DNA of 64,000 bases from Autumnicola patrickiae. GTDB taxonomy: Bacteria; Bacteroidota; Bacteroidia; Flavobacteriales; Flavobacteriaceae. Location: NCBI RefSeq assembly GCF_031846525.1, contig NZ_JAVRHM010000001.1:248001-312000 (forward strand). Direction: 5' to 3'. Shown here piece by piece: positions 17,506 through 26,274 of the stretch. Each line of letters opens with the position of its first letter. Positions within the stretch are counted from its first letter, which is position 1. The notes beneath the pieces were generated by a model. The model had not been told where the DNA came from, searched no databases, and was given only the letters and a program-made list of their open reading frames with translations. The translations under genes were made by a program, and so were the position numbers.

Positions 17506-18660
17506 TTATGCTTTCACAGCTTCAATGGCTTGTTGAATATCCTCAATAAGATCTTCTTTTTCTTCAATTCCAACTGAAAATCTTAGTAAACCATCTCTTA
17601 TCCCCTGCTTTTCCCTTTCTTCGGGAGTTAAAAGTCCATGGGAAGTTTTAGACGGTGAAAGAATGGTGGATTCCACACCCGCAAGGCTCATTGAGGATTT
17701 GATCAATTTCAATTTCTTCTGAAATAAATCTGCATCCAATTCCTCTTTCAGTTCAAAAGAGAGCATTCCGCCAAAACCTTTCATTTGTCCGGCCGCAACT
17801 TTGTGATCTGGGTGGGATTTGAGTCCGGGGTAATAAACTCTTGCCACATCTTCATGATTATCGAGAAAATCTGCTAATTCCTGTGCATTTTCATTTTGTG
17901 CTTTAACGCGCAGCCCCATTGTTTTTAAGCTTCTTTCCAAAAGCCAGACCGTATAATCGCTTAGACTTCCACCAAAATTCTTGGCGAGCTGGAAAACCTT
18001 ATCGATATATTCTTCCGAAGAAATTACAGTGCCCGCCAGAATATCACTATGCCCACCCATATATTTAGTTGCAGAATGGATTACAATATCGATACCCATA
18101 TCTATAGGATTCTGATTTACCGGAGAGGCAAAAGTGTTATCGATCATGCTTACCAACCCGTGCTTTTTGGCTACTTTCGCTATGGCTTTAATATCTGTTA
18201 CTGTAAGCAGGGGATTGGAAGGTGTTTCTATATAAATTACCTTAGTATTATTTTTTATCTCCTTTTCAAAAGATTCCGGGCTGTAATCTTCAGTAAATGT
18301 ATACTCAATCCCGAACTTGTCAAATTCTTCTACAACCAGGTTACTCGTCCCACCGTAAAGGGTATTTTGAAGCACAACATGATCGCCGTTATGTAAAAAA
18401 GCCAACATAGAGGTACTCACAGCTGCCATTCCGCTTCCAAAAATAAGTGCAGCTTCGCCATGTTCCAAAGCTGCCATTTTCTGAGCCAGGGCCACCTGAT
18501 TAGGTGTGTTAAAATACCGTGGATAACGTTTCACCTCAACATCTTCAAAAGCATAAGAAGTAGACATGTAAAGAGGAGATACTGCTCCTTTAAACTGCTC
18601 ATCCTTTAATTCTCCTACGTGCGTACAAATGGTGTTAATACCTTTATATTTCTTAGTCAT
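17506..18660 (-). CDS. Cys/Met-metabolism PLP enzyme (trans-sulfuration family)
   Basis: A 384-aa PLP enzyme of the cystathionine gamma-synthase/beta-lyase/gamma-lyase group. Visible are the substrate-phosphate region YPRYFNTPNQ, GSGMAAVSTSML, YGGTSNLV, the Asp of MIDNTFASP and the PLP-lysine motif HSATKYMGGHSD. Which of these reactions it catalyses cannot be fixed from sequence. It precedes bshB1, which would fit a role in cysteine or methionine supply for bacillithiol, but this is inference. Confidence 0.9.
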   Translation of the reverse strand: MTKKYKGINTICTHVGELKDEQFKGAVSPLYMSTSYAFEDVEVKRYPRYFNTPNQVALAQKMAALEHGEAALIFGSGMAAVSTSMLAFLHNGDHVVLQNTLYGGTSNLVVEEFDKFGIEYTFTEDYSPESFEKEIKNNTKVIYIETPSNPLLTVTDIKAIAKVAKKHGLVSMIDNTFASPVNQNPIDMGIDIVIHSATKYMGGHSDILAGTVISSEEYIDKVFQLAKNFGGSLSDYTVWLLERSLKTMGLRVKAQNENAQELADFLDNHEDVARVYYPGLKSHPDHKVAAGQMKGFGGMLSFELKEELDADLFQKKLKLIKSSMSLAGVESTILSPSKTSHGLLTPEEREKQGIRDGLLRFSVGIEEKEDLIEDIQQAIEAVKA

Positions 18661-18861
18661 TATTATACTTGTTATAACCTTGTTTTTAATTTTTTTCTAA
18701 AGTAAAAAGAATAATTCAAAAATGGCTGCGGTTAACAATTGTTTCCCTTTTCAATCTATATCACTCCTCTTCTTTTCTTATAAATAATCTGCTGAATTTT
18801 ATGATTGCATCAAAATAGAATTTAAATTGTGCTTCCACAATAAAACTTAAGAATTGTAGAT

Positions 18862-19239
18862 ATGAGTATACTTTCTTCCCTTTTAGGAAATGCCGGTGCC
18901 ATTGAAAAAAACCAACTTCAGGCAGATTTCGGTAAACTTTTAATTCCGTCTGAAACTATTGAAGCGGGATTTAAGATCATAAGAGACACCTTTATTTTTA
19001 CCAATAAACGATTAATTATTATTGATGTACAAGGGCTTACTGGGAGAAAAATTGAATATTTTTCTGTTATTTATAAAAGTATCTCCAGGTTTAGTGTAGA
19101 AACTGCGGGTAGTTTTGACCTTGATGCAGAACTGAAGATCTGGATATCGGGAGAGCACACTCCTTCCATTTCAAAACGTTTTAATAAGAAAGTGGATATT
19201 TATGAAGTACAGAAATTGTTAGCTGAATTTACTTTATAA
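18862..19239 (+). CDS. Bacterial PH-domain protein
   Basis: A 125-aa single-domain protein matching bPH (DUF1696-type): IPSETIEAGFKIIRDTFIFTNKRLIIIDVQGLTGRK, then YKSISRFSVETAGSFDLDAEL and LKIWISG. These small PH proteins have no known catalytic role. No signal peptide. It stands alone, convergent with the DUF1622 gene. Confidence 0.85.
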   Translation: MSILSSLLGNAGAIEKNQLQADFGKLLIPSETIEAGFKIIRDTFIFTNKRLIIIDVQGLTGRKIEYFSVIYKSISRFSVETAGSFDLDAELKIWISGEHTPSISKRFNKKVDIYEVQKLLAEFTL

Positions 19240-19249
19240 GAGCTATAGT

Positions 19250-19290
19250 AACCACTGATGTTCGTAAATTTTAGAAATACATTAGTGGTT
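19250..19290. terminator. Possible hairpin between convergent genes
   Basis: AACCACTGATG at 19250 pairs with CATTAGTGGTT at 19280 (one G-T pair) around a 19-base loop, followed by CTTCTTTAT. A weak terminator for the PH-domain gene, and possibly for DUF1622. Confidence 0.4.
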
Positions 19291-19305
19291 CTTCTTTATC
19301 CTATT

Positions 19306-19674
19306 TTAATCCTCCTTATTTAACCTGCTTTCATGGCCTTCCCTCTGCCAGGGAAATTTTCCTTCAATTTCAAGTTCAATAGAAAAACTAAGAAAAGTAC
19401 GTATTAATACAATTACTCCAAGAGCCAAGACCCTGTCCATTGTAGGCTCTGTCACCACAGTAGCAATAATATCTCCCGCAACCAGAATTTCCAGTCCCAA
19501 CAGAATTCCTTTACCTAATTCCTGTCTCAGCAAACGGTAAGAACGCGGTTTTGATTTTTGAATTGAAAAAATAAATCTTCCCATTGCGATAAGAGTCCAT
19601 ATCACAATAGTAATAATTCCCGCTACTTCTATAAATTTAGCTGTGTATTCTATATAAACCTGGAGTTCTTCCAT
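19306..19674 (-). CDS. DUF1622 membrane protein
   Basis: A 122-aa protein with three likely membrane helices (IEVAGIITIVIWTLIAMGRF, GILLGLEILVAGDIIATVV, LALGVIVLIRTFLSFSIELE). The GLEILVAGDII and RTFLSFSIELEIEG segments are typical of DUF1622. Function unknown. Confidence 0.85.
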   Translation of the reverse strand: MEELQVYIEYTAKFIEVAGIITIVIWTLIAMGRFIFSIQKSKPRSYRLLRQELGKGILLGLEILVAGDIIATVVTEPTMDRVLALGVIVLIRTFLSFSIELEIEGKFPWQREGHESRLNKED

Positions 19675-19728
19675 ATTTTTTCGGGACTTTTTTCTTTAAA
19701 GTTAAAAATTATTAGTGGATTTAATCTA

Positions 19729-21357
19729 CTACTCTTCAGCAGATAATTTTTGAAAGACACCATTGGTCCAACCAAATCCATCCTGAGTAGGATATTCCCC
19801 ACCCCCACTTTCCTTCGTGAGATCTTCTACGTTGTATTTTTCCAGCATCTTATAAGTGCGGTCGTAAACATCTTGATTAACCTGTAGCCAGCGCATTTTT
19901 ATCTCATCTGCCAACAATTCCTTTCCGTAGTTCCTGAGGCCTGTAATAGTAACCCATTGTAGCGGTGCCCACCCATTTGGAGCATCCCATTGTTCACCGG
20001 TAGGATTTAAGGTTGTTACCACTCCACCAGGTTTTAAAAATTTATTTTCTATTTTTTCCGCTACCTGGCTAGCTTGTTGCCCATCTGCAATTTCGAAAAA
20101 CAGCGGATACACTCCCGCGAGCGATAGTATTTCTGTATATTTATTTCTTCTGAAGTTGTAGTCCATAAAGAATTTCGTCTCTCTGTTCCAGCAGTACTTA
20201 AGTATTAGGTTTTTTCTTTTCTGCTGTTTTGCACTGAATTTTTCTGCTTCTGAAGAATTGCCAGCAAGGTCATGGGTTTTAGCGATTGTGCCTTCCAGAT
20301 TGTACAAAAGCGAATTGAGATCCACCGGAATAATGTTTGTAGTATGGATAGTAGAAAGATCAAATTCCCCTGAAGCATCTGCATCCAGCCATCTGCTGGA
20401 ATAATCCCAGCCGGACTCTGCCCCGGCCCTTAGATGTATATAAACTTCCTCCTTAGTCAAATTTGGGGAAGCGGTTACGGCATCTTCAGCGGTCTTGATA
20501 TCTTCACGATAGCTTTCGGGCCTTGGTCCGGGGTTATCATCCCAATACCTGTTCAGGATTTCTCCTTCGGCAAGTTGTACCACGCGGCGGTGCGAAGGTT
20601 TGCCGGAGTTTAATTTTTCGGCACCGGCCATCCAGAATTCATATTCCTTCTGCATTTCCTCAAGATATTCCACATAAACCTCATCCCCTTCCTCTTCAGC
20701 TAAGACCTGCACCATCATAGCAAAAAATGGCGGTTGCGACCTTCCGAGGTAATAGGTTCTGTTTCCGTTCGGGATGAATCCGTAGTTATTAATAAGGTAC
20801 GCAAAATTGTCTACCATATTCCGGATCGTTTCTGTTTCGCCATCTTCCTGAAGCCCCAGCATTGTAAAATAACTGTCCCAATAATAAATTTCCCTAAACC
20901 TGCCACCGGGCACGATATAAGGATTGGGCAGCGGAATAAGCGTTCCGGAATGTTGCTCATCGGCCGGTCTTTTTAAAACCTGCCATAACTTTTTGATATG
21001 CTGATTAATTGAAGAAGAATCTGCTTCATAGGAAGTTTCGCCACCCGGAATTTCAAAATTATCTTCAACAAAGGCAGAAATTGATGCCATAGATTTATCT
21101 TCCAACGCCTTGTATTCTCTGCGAATCTCCTTTACATTCTTTTTAGGGATCGCGTCTACAAAAGTCTTACTATCCGGAAAAATTTCTTTTGTCTGTACGT
21201 CATAAAAAAGTTCACCATAAAGCTCCTCCGGCGGCAGAATAGTAACATTAGCCCGCTGTTCCGTAGAAACAGAAGAACAGGATAAAAGAAAACTAAAAAT
21301 CACCGAATAAACGAGGCCAAACGTCTTTGCTTTAATCATAAAGGTGTTTTTCAGCAT
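19729..21357 (-). CDS. Trehalase, GH37 lipoprotein
   Basis: Hydrolyses trehalose to two glucose. The 542 aa carry both GH37 signatures: PGGRFREIYYWDSYF at about residues 150-164 and QWDAPNGWAPLQW at about residue 460. The N-terminus is a lipoprotein signal (FSFLLSCSS); no acidic export stretch follows the Cys, so periplasmic-side anchoring is more likely than surface display. An in-frame ATG at 21339 (MIKAKTF) is an equally good start. No transporter or regulator for sugars is adjacent. Confidence 0.92.
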   Translation of the reverse strand: MLKNTFMIKAKTFGLVYSVIFSFLLSCSSVSTEQRANVTILPPEELYGELFYDVQTKEIFPDSKTFVDAIPKKNVKEIRREYKALEDKSMASISAFVEDNFEIPGGETSYEADSSSINQHIKKLWQVLKRPADEQHSGTLIPLPNPYIVPGGRFREIYYWDSYFTMLGLQEDGETETIRNMVDNFAYLINNYGFIPNGNRTYYLGRSQPPFFAMMVQVLAEEEGDEVYVEYLEEMQKEYEFWMAGAEKLNSGKPSHRRVVQLAEGEILNRYWDDNPGPRPESYREDIKTAEDAVTASPNLTKEEVYIHLRAGAESGWDYSSRWLDADASGEFDLSTIHTTNIIPVDLNSLLYNLEGTIAKTHDLAGNSSEAEKFSAKQQKRKNLILKYCWNRETKFFMDYNFRRNKYTEILSLAGVYPLFFEIADGQQASQVAEKIENKFLKPGGVVTTLNPTGEQWDAPNGWAPLQWVTITGLRNYGKELLADEIKMRWLQVNQDVYDRTYKMLEKYNVEDLTKESGGGEYPTQDGFGWTNGVFQKLSAEE

Positions 21358-21439
21358 AATTTAAAAATTTAATCAGTATTTCCAGCTATACTTAAAGGAA
21401 TAGAGACTGAAAATAATCTTTTCAGAAGGAAGTATTTTC

Positions 21440-21447
21440 TAAATTTG
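21440..21447 (+). promoter_or_regulatory. -7 box before the GNAT gene
   Basis: TAAATTTG fits TAnnTTTG and lies 20 bases before ATG 21468. It argues against the in-frame TTG at 21456 as start. Confidence 0.55.
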
Positions 21448-21467
21448 CCGAAAAATTGAAGTTAGAA

Positions 21468-21926
21468 ATGAAAATAATCTCTTACGCTCCCCAATATGCC
21501 GAAAACTTTAAAAATTTGAACCTCGCCTGGCTGGAAAGACTGTTTACTATAGAGCCACATGATGAAGAGGTTTTAGGAAATCCGGATAAGTACATTATCC
21601 AACCCGGCGGCAATATCTTTTTTGTAAAAGAAGATGATAGTATCATCGCCACTGTAGCCTTAATGAAGATGGAGGAAAGAGTTTATGAACTCACTAAAAT
21701 GGCCGTCACTCCAGAATATCAGGGAAAAAAGATTGGACAAAAACTAATGGAACACACCCTTGAATTTGCCAAAAGACAGGATTGGGATCAGCTTATTATC
21801 TATTCCAGTCGCAAACTTAAGAATGCCATTTATATTTATAAAAAGTATGGTTTCGAGGAGATTCCAATAGAAGAAAATAACCCATACGCCCGCGGAGACA
21901 TTAAATTAAGGCTGAACCTTTCATAA
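21468..21926 (+). CDS. GNAT-family N-acetyltransferase
   Basis: A 152-aa single-domain GNAT enzyme. The acetyl-CoA motif is QGKKIGQKLMEHTLEFA (Q/R-x-x-G-x-G/A), preceded by LTKMAVTPEY and followed by IYSSRKLKNAIYIYKKYGFEE. Acceptor substrate unknown. The ATG at 21468 is chosen because the TTG four codons upstream is crowded by the promoter. No clear operon partner. Confidence 0.88.
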   Translation: MKIISYAPQYAENFKNLNLAWLERLFTIEPHDEEVLGNPDKYIIQPGGNIFFVKEDDSIIATVALMKMEERVYELTKMAVTPEYQGKKIGQKLMEHTLEFAKRQDWDQLIIYSSRKLKNAIYIYKKYGFEEIPIEENNPYARGDIKLRLNLS

Positions 21927-22011
21927 ATCTTTATTAAACAAAAACCCATTCAGTTTCAGGTTGTGTAAATTTATAATTCGACTGCTGTTATGCAATGCAG
22001 GCAGCTGTAAT

Positions 22012-22030
22012 GTTTAATAATTGCCATTTT
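22012..22030 (-). repeat. Interspersed repeat copy g (diverged 3' end)
   Basis: On minus: AAAATGGCAATTATTAAAC. The first 15 bases match the core; GATC is lost. It lies 85 bases after the GNAT stop, in opposite orientation to that gene. Confidence 0.6.
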
Positions 22031-22076
22031 TGAACCACCTCTTAAGTTCAGAAAAACGGCCTTTAAACTCTAAATT

Positions 22077-22877
22077 ATGAAAAAAATATTTACACTTTTA
22101 ACGCTGGGAATTTTGCTTGTTTCCTGTAAAAATGAACAGCAAAATCAGCCAGAAAATGATGTCACCGAGATGACTGGAACCAGTGCAATGGAAGAAACAG
22201 ATTCTGTTTCAATAGATATTGAACCAATCTCTCATGCTACAGCAGTTTTTAAATGGGGAGACGCAGTATTTTATACAGATCCCGTAGGAGGAGCAGAAGC
22301 ATTTAGCGGTGCTGAAGATCCGGATTTTATTTTAATAACAGACATTCACGGAGATCATATGGATGCCGAAACCTTGCAGGCGTTGGAATTGGACGATAGC
22401 CTTAAAATTATAGTTCCACAAGCTGTAAAAGACCAATTACCTGCTGAAATGGAAAACCGACTTGTAGTGATGAACAACGGGGAAAGTATAGAGCATATGG
22501 GCTTTACTATTGAAGCTATCCCAATGTACAATTTACCTGAAGCTGAAGATGCCATGCATGTAAAAGGCCGCGGAAATGGTTATGTCCTGGAAAAAGATGG
22601 TAAAAGATTATATATTTCTGGCGACACAGAAGATATTCCGGAAATGAGAAATCTTCAGAATATAGATGTAGCACTTGTCTCCATGAATTTACCATACACA
22701 ATGCCAGTCGATCAGGCTGCTGAAGGTGTAGTTGCTTTTGCTCCGGAAAAAGTTTATCCTTACCACTACAGAGGACAGGACGGTTTGGCAGACGTAGAAA
22801 AATTTAAGGAGTTGGTTAACCAGGAAAATGAAGATATTGAAGTAGTACTTGCAGATTGGTATCCGGAGAGAAAATAA
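22077..22877 (+). CDS. MBL-fold metallohydrolase lipoprotein
   Basis: A 266-aa lipoprotein (lipobox GILLVSC at about residue 21, then KNEQQN) with a UlaG-like metallo-beta-lactamase fold. Metal ligands are seen in ITDIHGDHMDAE (HxxDH-type) and the distal YISGDTED and YPYHYRGQD segments. The pattern ISHATAVFKWGDAVFYTDPVGG is typical of this subgroup. Substrate unknown. It ends at a clear terminator. Confidence 0.87.
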   Translation: MKKIFTLLTLGILLVSCKNEQQNQPENDVTEMTGTSAMEETDSVSIDIEPISHATAVFKWGDAVFYTDPVGGAEAFSGAEDPDFILITDIHGDHMDAETLQALELDDSLKIIVPQAVKDQLPAEMENRLVVMNNGESIEHMGFTIEAIPMYNLPEAEDAMHVKGRGNGYVLEKDGKRLYISGDTEDIPEMRNLQNIDVALVSMNLPYTMPVDQAAEGVVAFAPEKVYPYHYRGQDGLADVEKFKELVNQENEDIEVVLADWYPERK

Positions 22878-22907
22878 ATTCGGAATCAAAAATTCAGATA
22901 AATAGAA

Positions 22908-22937
22908 AAGCTGACCAAGTACGGTCAGCTTTTTTTG
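22908..22937 (+). terminator. Terminator of the MBL-fold gene
   Basis: AAGCTGACC, loop AAGTAC, GGTCAGCTT, then a T-run. It is 30 bases after the stop. Confidence 0.9.
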
Positions 22938-22979
22938 TACGATAACGTCTTTTGATTGAAATAAAATAGATGAATGATG

Positions 22980-23312
22980 TTAAGCTTTTATTCTTACAGG
23001 CATTACAACATTATCAAAATCACTGTTCATTGAGGATTTTATCTTTTTATAATTAAGCCTGTGTTTAATAAAGTCTTTTACTTTCTCATCCTCGGAATCA
23101 ATTATTAACACGACCAGTTCTTTGTCGTCGTTAATAGTAAAAAGCACATTCGCAACAATATCCTCCTCCAAATCCAAATTGTGATTTTTTAAAAGTTTTT
23201 CTATTTCCAGTTTTACATGGCTAGGATCCTCTAAGGTGGTTTTCGCATTTACCGGTAATACGCTGCCAATGCAAATCATAAACATTAGCATTAAAACATT
23301 AATTCTTTTCAT
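22980..23312 (-). CDS. Small secreted protein of unknown function
   Basis: A 110-aa protein with a signal peptide (MKRINVLMLMFMICIGSVLPVNA) and a compact 85-residue mature domain (IANVLFTINDDKELVVLIIDSEDEKVKDFIKHRLNYKKI). This pattern, short mixed alpha/beta with a VLFTINDDKEL motif, is seen in a small Bacteroidota family of unknown role. No lipobox. Alone on minus. Confidence 0.7.
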   Translation of the reverse strand: MKRINVLMLMFMICIGSVLPVNAKTTLEDPSHVKLEIEKLLKNHNLDLEEDIVANVLFTINDDKELVVLIIDSEDEKVKDFIKHRLNYKKIKSSMNSDFDNVVMPVRIKA

Positions 23313-23448
23313 AATAAATAAATTTAAAGGTTATATCTAAAAGACTGATCCTTAGCATTCATCGTTACAAAAAGATAATTATTTTAAGGATTATTTAACT
23401 TTATAGACCATTTTATTGAGATTAGAGGACTCAGTTTTAAAAGAGTAA

Positions 23449-23487
23449 AATGCAAGAAGCTGCAACAAAACATCAGCTTCTTGCATT
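23449..23487. repeat. Perfect 14-bp hairpin downstream of sucC
   Basis: AATGCAAGAAGCTG and CAGCTTCTTGCATT, exact reverse complements, around an 11-base loop. On minus it is followed by TTTTACTCTTTT. It lies beyond the sucC terminator, so could be a second, backup terminator or a small inverted-repeat element. Confidence 0.7.
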
Positions 23488-23504
23488 CCAATCTGAAAAA
23501 GAGC

Positions 23505-23540
23505 AACAAAAAAGGCTGTCCTTTTAGGGACAGCCTTAAA
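23505..23540 (-). terminator. Terminator of sucC
   Basis: On minus: AAGGCTGTCC, a short loop, GGACAGCCTT, then TTTTGTTGC. It is 26 bases after the sucC stop. Confidence 0.9.
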
Positions 23541-23561
23541 AATTTAAATAAGAAAACTTTT

Positions 23562-24755
23562 CTAAGAAAGTACTTCCTGTACTTTATCTGCAGCTTCCTG
23601 GAACTGTACAGCACTGTGTACTCCAAGTCCGCTGTCATCGATTAATTTCTTGGCAACATCTGCATTTGTTCCCTGTAGCCTTACGATAATAGGAACATTT
23701 ATAGCGTCACCCATATTTTTATAAGCATCTACAATACCTTGAGCAACACGATCACAACGGACAATTCCACCAAAGATATTTACAAGAATAGCTTCTACTT
23801 TATCATCTTTAAGGATTAAGCGAAAAGCCTCTTCTACTCTCTTAGCATCTGCCGTACCACCAACGTCAAGGAAGTTGGCTGGCTCACCACCTGCCTGTTT
23901 GATAAGGTCCATTGTTGCCATTGCAAGTCCGGCTCCGTTTACCATACACCCAACATTACCGTCTAGTGCAACATAGTTAAGTCCGACTTTTTTAGCCTCA
24001 ACTTCAGTAGGATTTTCTTCACGTATATCACGCATTTCAGCATAATCCTTGTGACGGAAAAGCGCATTGTCATCTAAAGTTACCTTCGCATCAACAGCCA
24101 TGATTTTGTCATCGCTGGTTTTTAACACCGGGTTGATTTCAAAAAGTGAAGAATCAGATTTCTCAAAAGCAGTATAAAGAGCGCTTACGAATTTTGTCAT
24201 TTCTTTAAAAGCAGTACCGCTAAGACCGAGATTAAAAGCAATTCTACGTGCCTGGAATCCTAACAATCCAACAGAAGGATCTATCTCTTCAGTAAAAATA
24301 AGATGTGGAGTTTCTTCAGCAACAGTTTCGATATCCATTCCACCTTCAGTAGAATACATAATCATGTTACGTCCTGTAGAACGGTTTAACAATACAGACA
24401 TATAATATTCCTCCGGCTCGTTATCTCCGGGATAATACACATCTTCAGCAACAAGCACCTGGTGTACTTTTTTACCTTCAGCACTGGTTTGAGGAGTTAC
24501 CAGGTTCATCCCGATAATATTTCCTGCAATTTCTTCAACCTCTTTAAGGTTTTTGGCAAGTTTCACCCCACCACCTTTACCACGTCCACCGGCGTGAACC
24601 TGGGCTTTAATTACGTGCCAGCCAGTTCCTGTTTGCTCGGTTAGTTCTTTTGCTGCATTTACTGCCTCTTGTGCAGTTTGAGCAACAATTCCTCTTTGGA
24701 TTCTAACTCCGAAGCTATTTAGTATTTCCTTTCCTTGATATTCGTGTATATTCAT
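23562..24755 (-). CDS. sucC: Succinyl-CoA ligase beta subunit
   Basis: The 397-aa ADP/GDP-forming beta subunit, working with SucD (not in the window) in the TCA cycle. ATP-grasp fold at the N-terminus (MNIHEYQGKEIL, IKAQVHAGGRGKGGGVKLA), then FEINPVLKTSDDKIMAVDAKVTLDDNA and the CoA-ligase half (NGAGLAMATMDLIKQAGG, LDVGGTADAKRV, NIFGGIVRCDRVA). Length fits exactly. Transcribed alone, ending at a terminator. Confidence 0.97.
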   Translation of the reverse strand: MNIHEYQGKEILNSFGVRIQRGIVAQTAQEAVNAAKELTEQTGTGWHVIKAQVHAGGRGKGGGVKLAKNLKEVEEIAGNIIGMNLVTPQTSAEGKKVHQVLVAEDVYYPGDNEPEEYYMSVLLNRSTGRNMIMYSTEGGMDIETVAEETPHLIFTEEIDPSVGLLGFQARRIAFNLGLSGTAFKEMTKFVSALYTAFEKSDSSLFEINPVLKTSDDKIMAVDAKVTLDDNALFRHKDYAEMRDIREENPTEVEAKKVGLNYVALDGNVGCMVNGAGLAMATMDLIKQAGGEPANFLDVGGTADAKRVEEAFRLILKDDKVEAILVNIFGGIVRCDRVAQGIVDAYKNMGDAINVPIIVRLQGTNADVAKKLIDDSGLGVHSAVQFQEAADKVQEVLS

Positions 24756-24952
24756 AATCAGGTATTTCTTCTGTATTATTAATGGTTCACAAAAGTAACA
24801 AATACAATACTATTGTACCAATCTTTTTTGATTAACTGCAGGCCTTTTCCGCAGTTTATATATGTAAAAGCCACTCCCGGACTATTCCTTTGCAAAAAAA
24901 GCATCAACACCCCCTGTTAAACTATATGGTTATCGTAAGTTTTTATATCTAT

Positions 24953-24985
24953 TTTGTTCTAACCCAGAATTCTCCCGTATTTTTG
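24953..24985 (+). promoter_or_regulatory. Promoter of the MFS gene
   Basis: TTTG at 24953 and TATTTTTG at 24978 with a 21-base spacer. The same layout and near-identical bases occur before lysA. Confidence 0.7.
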
Positions 24986-25004
24986 CCGTTTCAATTTTTC
25001 TTGC

Positions 25005-26177
25005 ATGAATAAAGCATTATTAGCCCTGGCAATTGGAGGATTTGGTATTGGAATGACCGAATTTGTTATTATGGGAATTCTTCCAGATGTTGCGGAGGCC
25101 CTGAATATTACAATTCCGCAGGCAGGTCATTTTATCTCGGCTTATGCTTTGGGCGTTGTTGTTGGCGCTCCATTGCTTACAGGCATAGGATCAAAATGGC
25201 CTGCACATAAAGTTTTAATGTTGCTCATGGTTTGGTTTACGGTTTTTAACACGCTCTCTGCCTTTGCCAATTCTTATCATTTACTACTTATTTCCCGTTT
25301 TTTATCTGGCTTACCACACGGAGCTTTCTTCGGAATTGGAGCCGTGGTCGCAGGACAACTTGCAAAACCGGGAAAATCTGCCCAGGCTATTGCCACGATG
25401 TTCACCGGGCTTACCGTTGCCAACGTGTTGGGAGTACCATTCGGAACTTATCTGGGCCATAACTACAGCTGGAATGTTTCTTTTATGGCTGTAGGAGTAG
25501 TCGGAGTTCTGGCAGTTTTAAGTATTAAATTCTGGATGCCGGAATTGTCCCGGCCTTCCAACAACGGAATTATAAAAGATCTTAAAGTCCTAAAAAAACT
25601 GGAACTCTGGATGGTGATTTTACTTACCACCGTGGGAACCGGTGGATTCTTTGCCTGGTACAGCTATATCGCTCCTTTGATAACCGAAGTTGCAGGACAT
25701 CCGGAAAGTATAGTGAGTTATGCGATGATCCTCGCCGGACTTGGAATGGTCCTGGGAAATCTGATTGGTGCAAAACTGGCAGAAAAATTCTCTCCTATAT
25801 ATTCTGTTCTAATCAGCTTAATTTTAATGGTTATTGTACTTGTTGCCAATACGTACCTGGCTTCAGATAAAATTGCGGTTCTGGTCATGACGTTCATTAT
25901 TGCTACCGTGGCTTTTACGCTTTCCACTCCTATCCAGATGGCAGTGATCAATTCGGCAAAAGGATCAGAAATGCTGGGATCTTCTTTAAACCAGAGTGCT
26001 TTTAATATGGGAAATGCATCCGGAGCCTATCTTGCAGGATTGCCAATTGCCTATGGGTATGGATTTACCTCTGCAGACTGGGTTGGTGCGGGAATGGCCG
26101 GAGCAGGTATTTTTATTGCCATGGGCGTCATCTGGATTAGAAAAAGAAACGCACAAAGAGTAGCACTGCAAACCTGA
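25005..26177 (+). CDS. MFS transporter, AraJ-like exporter
   Basis: A 390-aa inner-membrane protein with about 12 helices. The N-terminus (LAIGGFGIGMTEFVIMGILPDVA) and RFLSGLPHGAFFGIGAVVA are typical of the AraJ/arabinose-efflux branch of drug:H+ antiporters. Substrate unknown. lysA follows 97 bases later with its own promoter, so cotranscription is not required. Confidence 0.9.
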   Translation: MNKALLALAIGGFGIGMTEFVIMGILPDVAEALNITIPQAGHFISAYALGVVVGAPLLTGIGSKWPAHKVLMLLMVWFTVFNTLSAFANSYHLLLISRFLSGLPHGAFFGIGAVVAGQLAKPGKSAQAIATMFTGLTVANVLGVPFGTYLGHNYSWNVSFMAVGVVGVLAVLSIKFWMPELSRPSNNGIIKDLKVLKKLELWMVILLTTVGTGGFFAWYSYIAPLITEVAGHPESIVSYAMILAGLGMVLGNLIGAKLAEKFSPIYSVLISLILMVIVLVANTYLASDKIAVLVMTFIIATVAFTLSTPIQMAVINSAKGSEMLGSSLNQSAFNMGNASGAYLAGLPIAYGYGFTSADWVGAGMAGAGIFIAMGVIWIRKRNAQRVALQT

Positions 26178-26220
26178 TTTATATAACAATTTTATTGAAT
26201 TGGTTATTTTTGAATTCCGC

Positions 26221-26253
26221 TTTGCCAAAAATCCAATTTCTCCTGTATTTTTG
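26221..26253 (+). promoter_or_regulatory. Promoter of lysA
   Basis: TTTG at 26221 and TATTTTTG at 26246, 21-base spacer, 22 bases before ATG 26275. This rules out the upstream in-frame TTG at 26200 as start. Confidence 0.7.
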
Positions 26254-26274
26254 CCACCTCATAATTCAGAAAAA

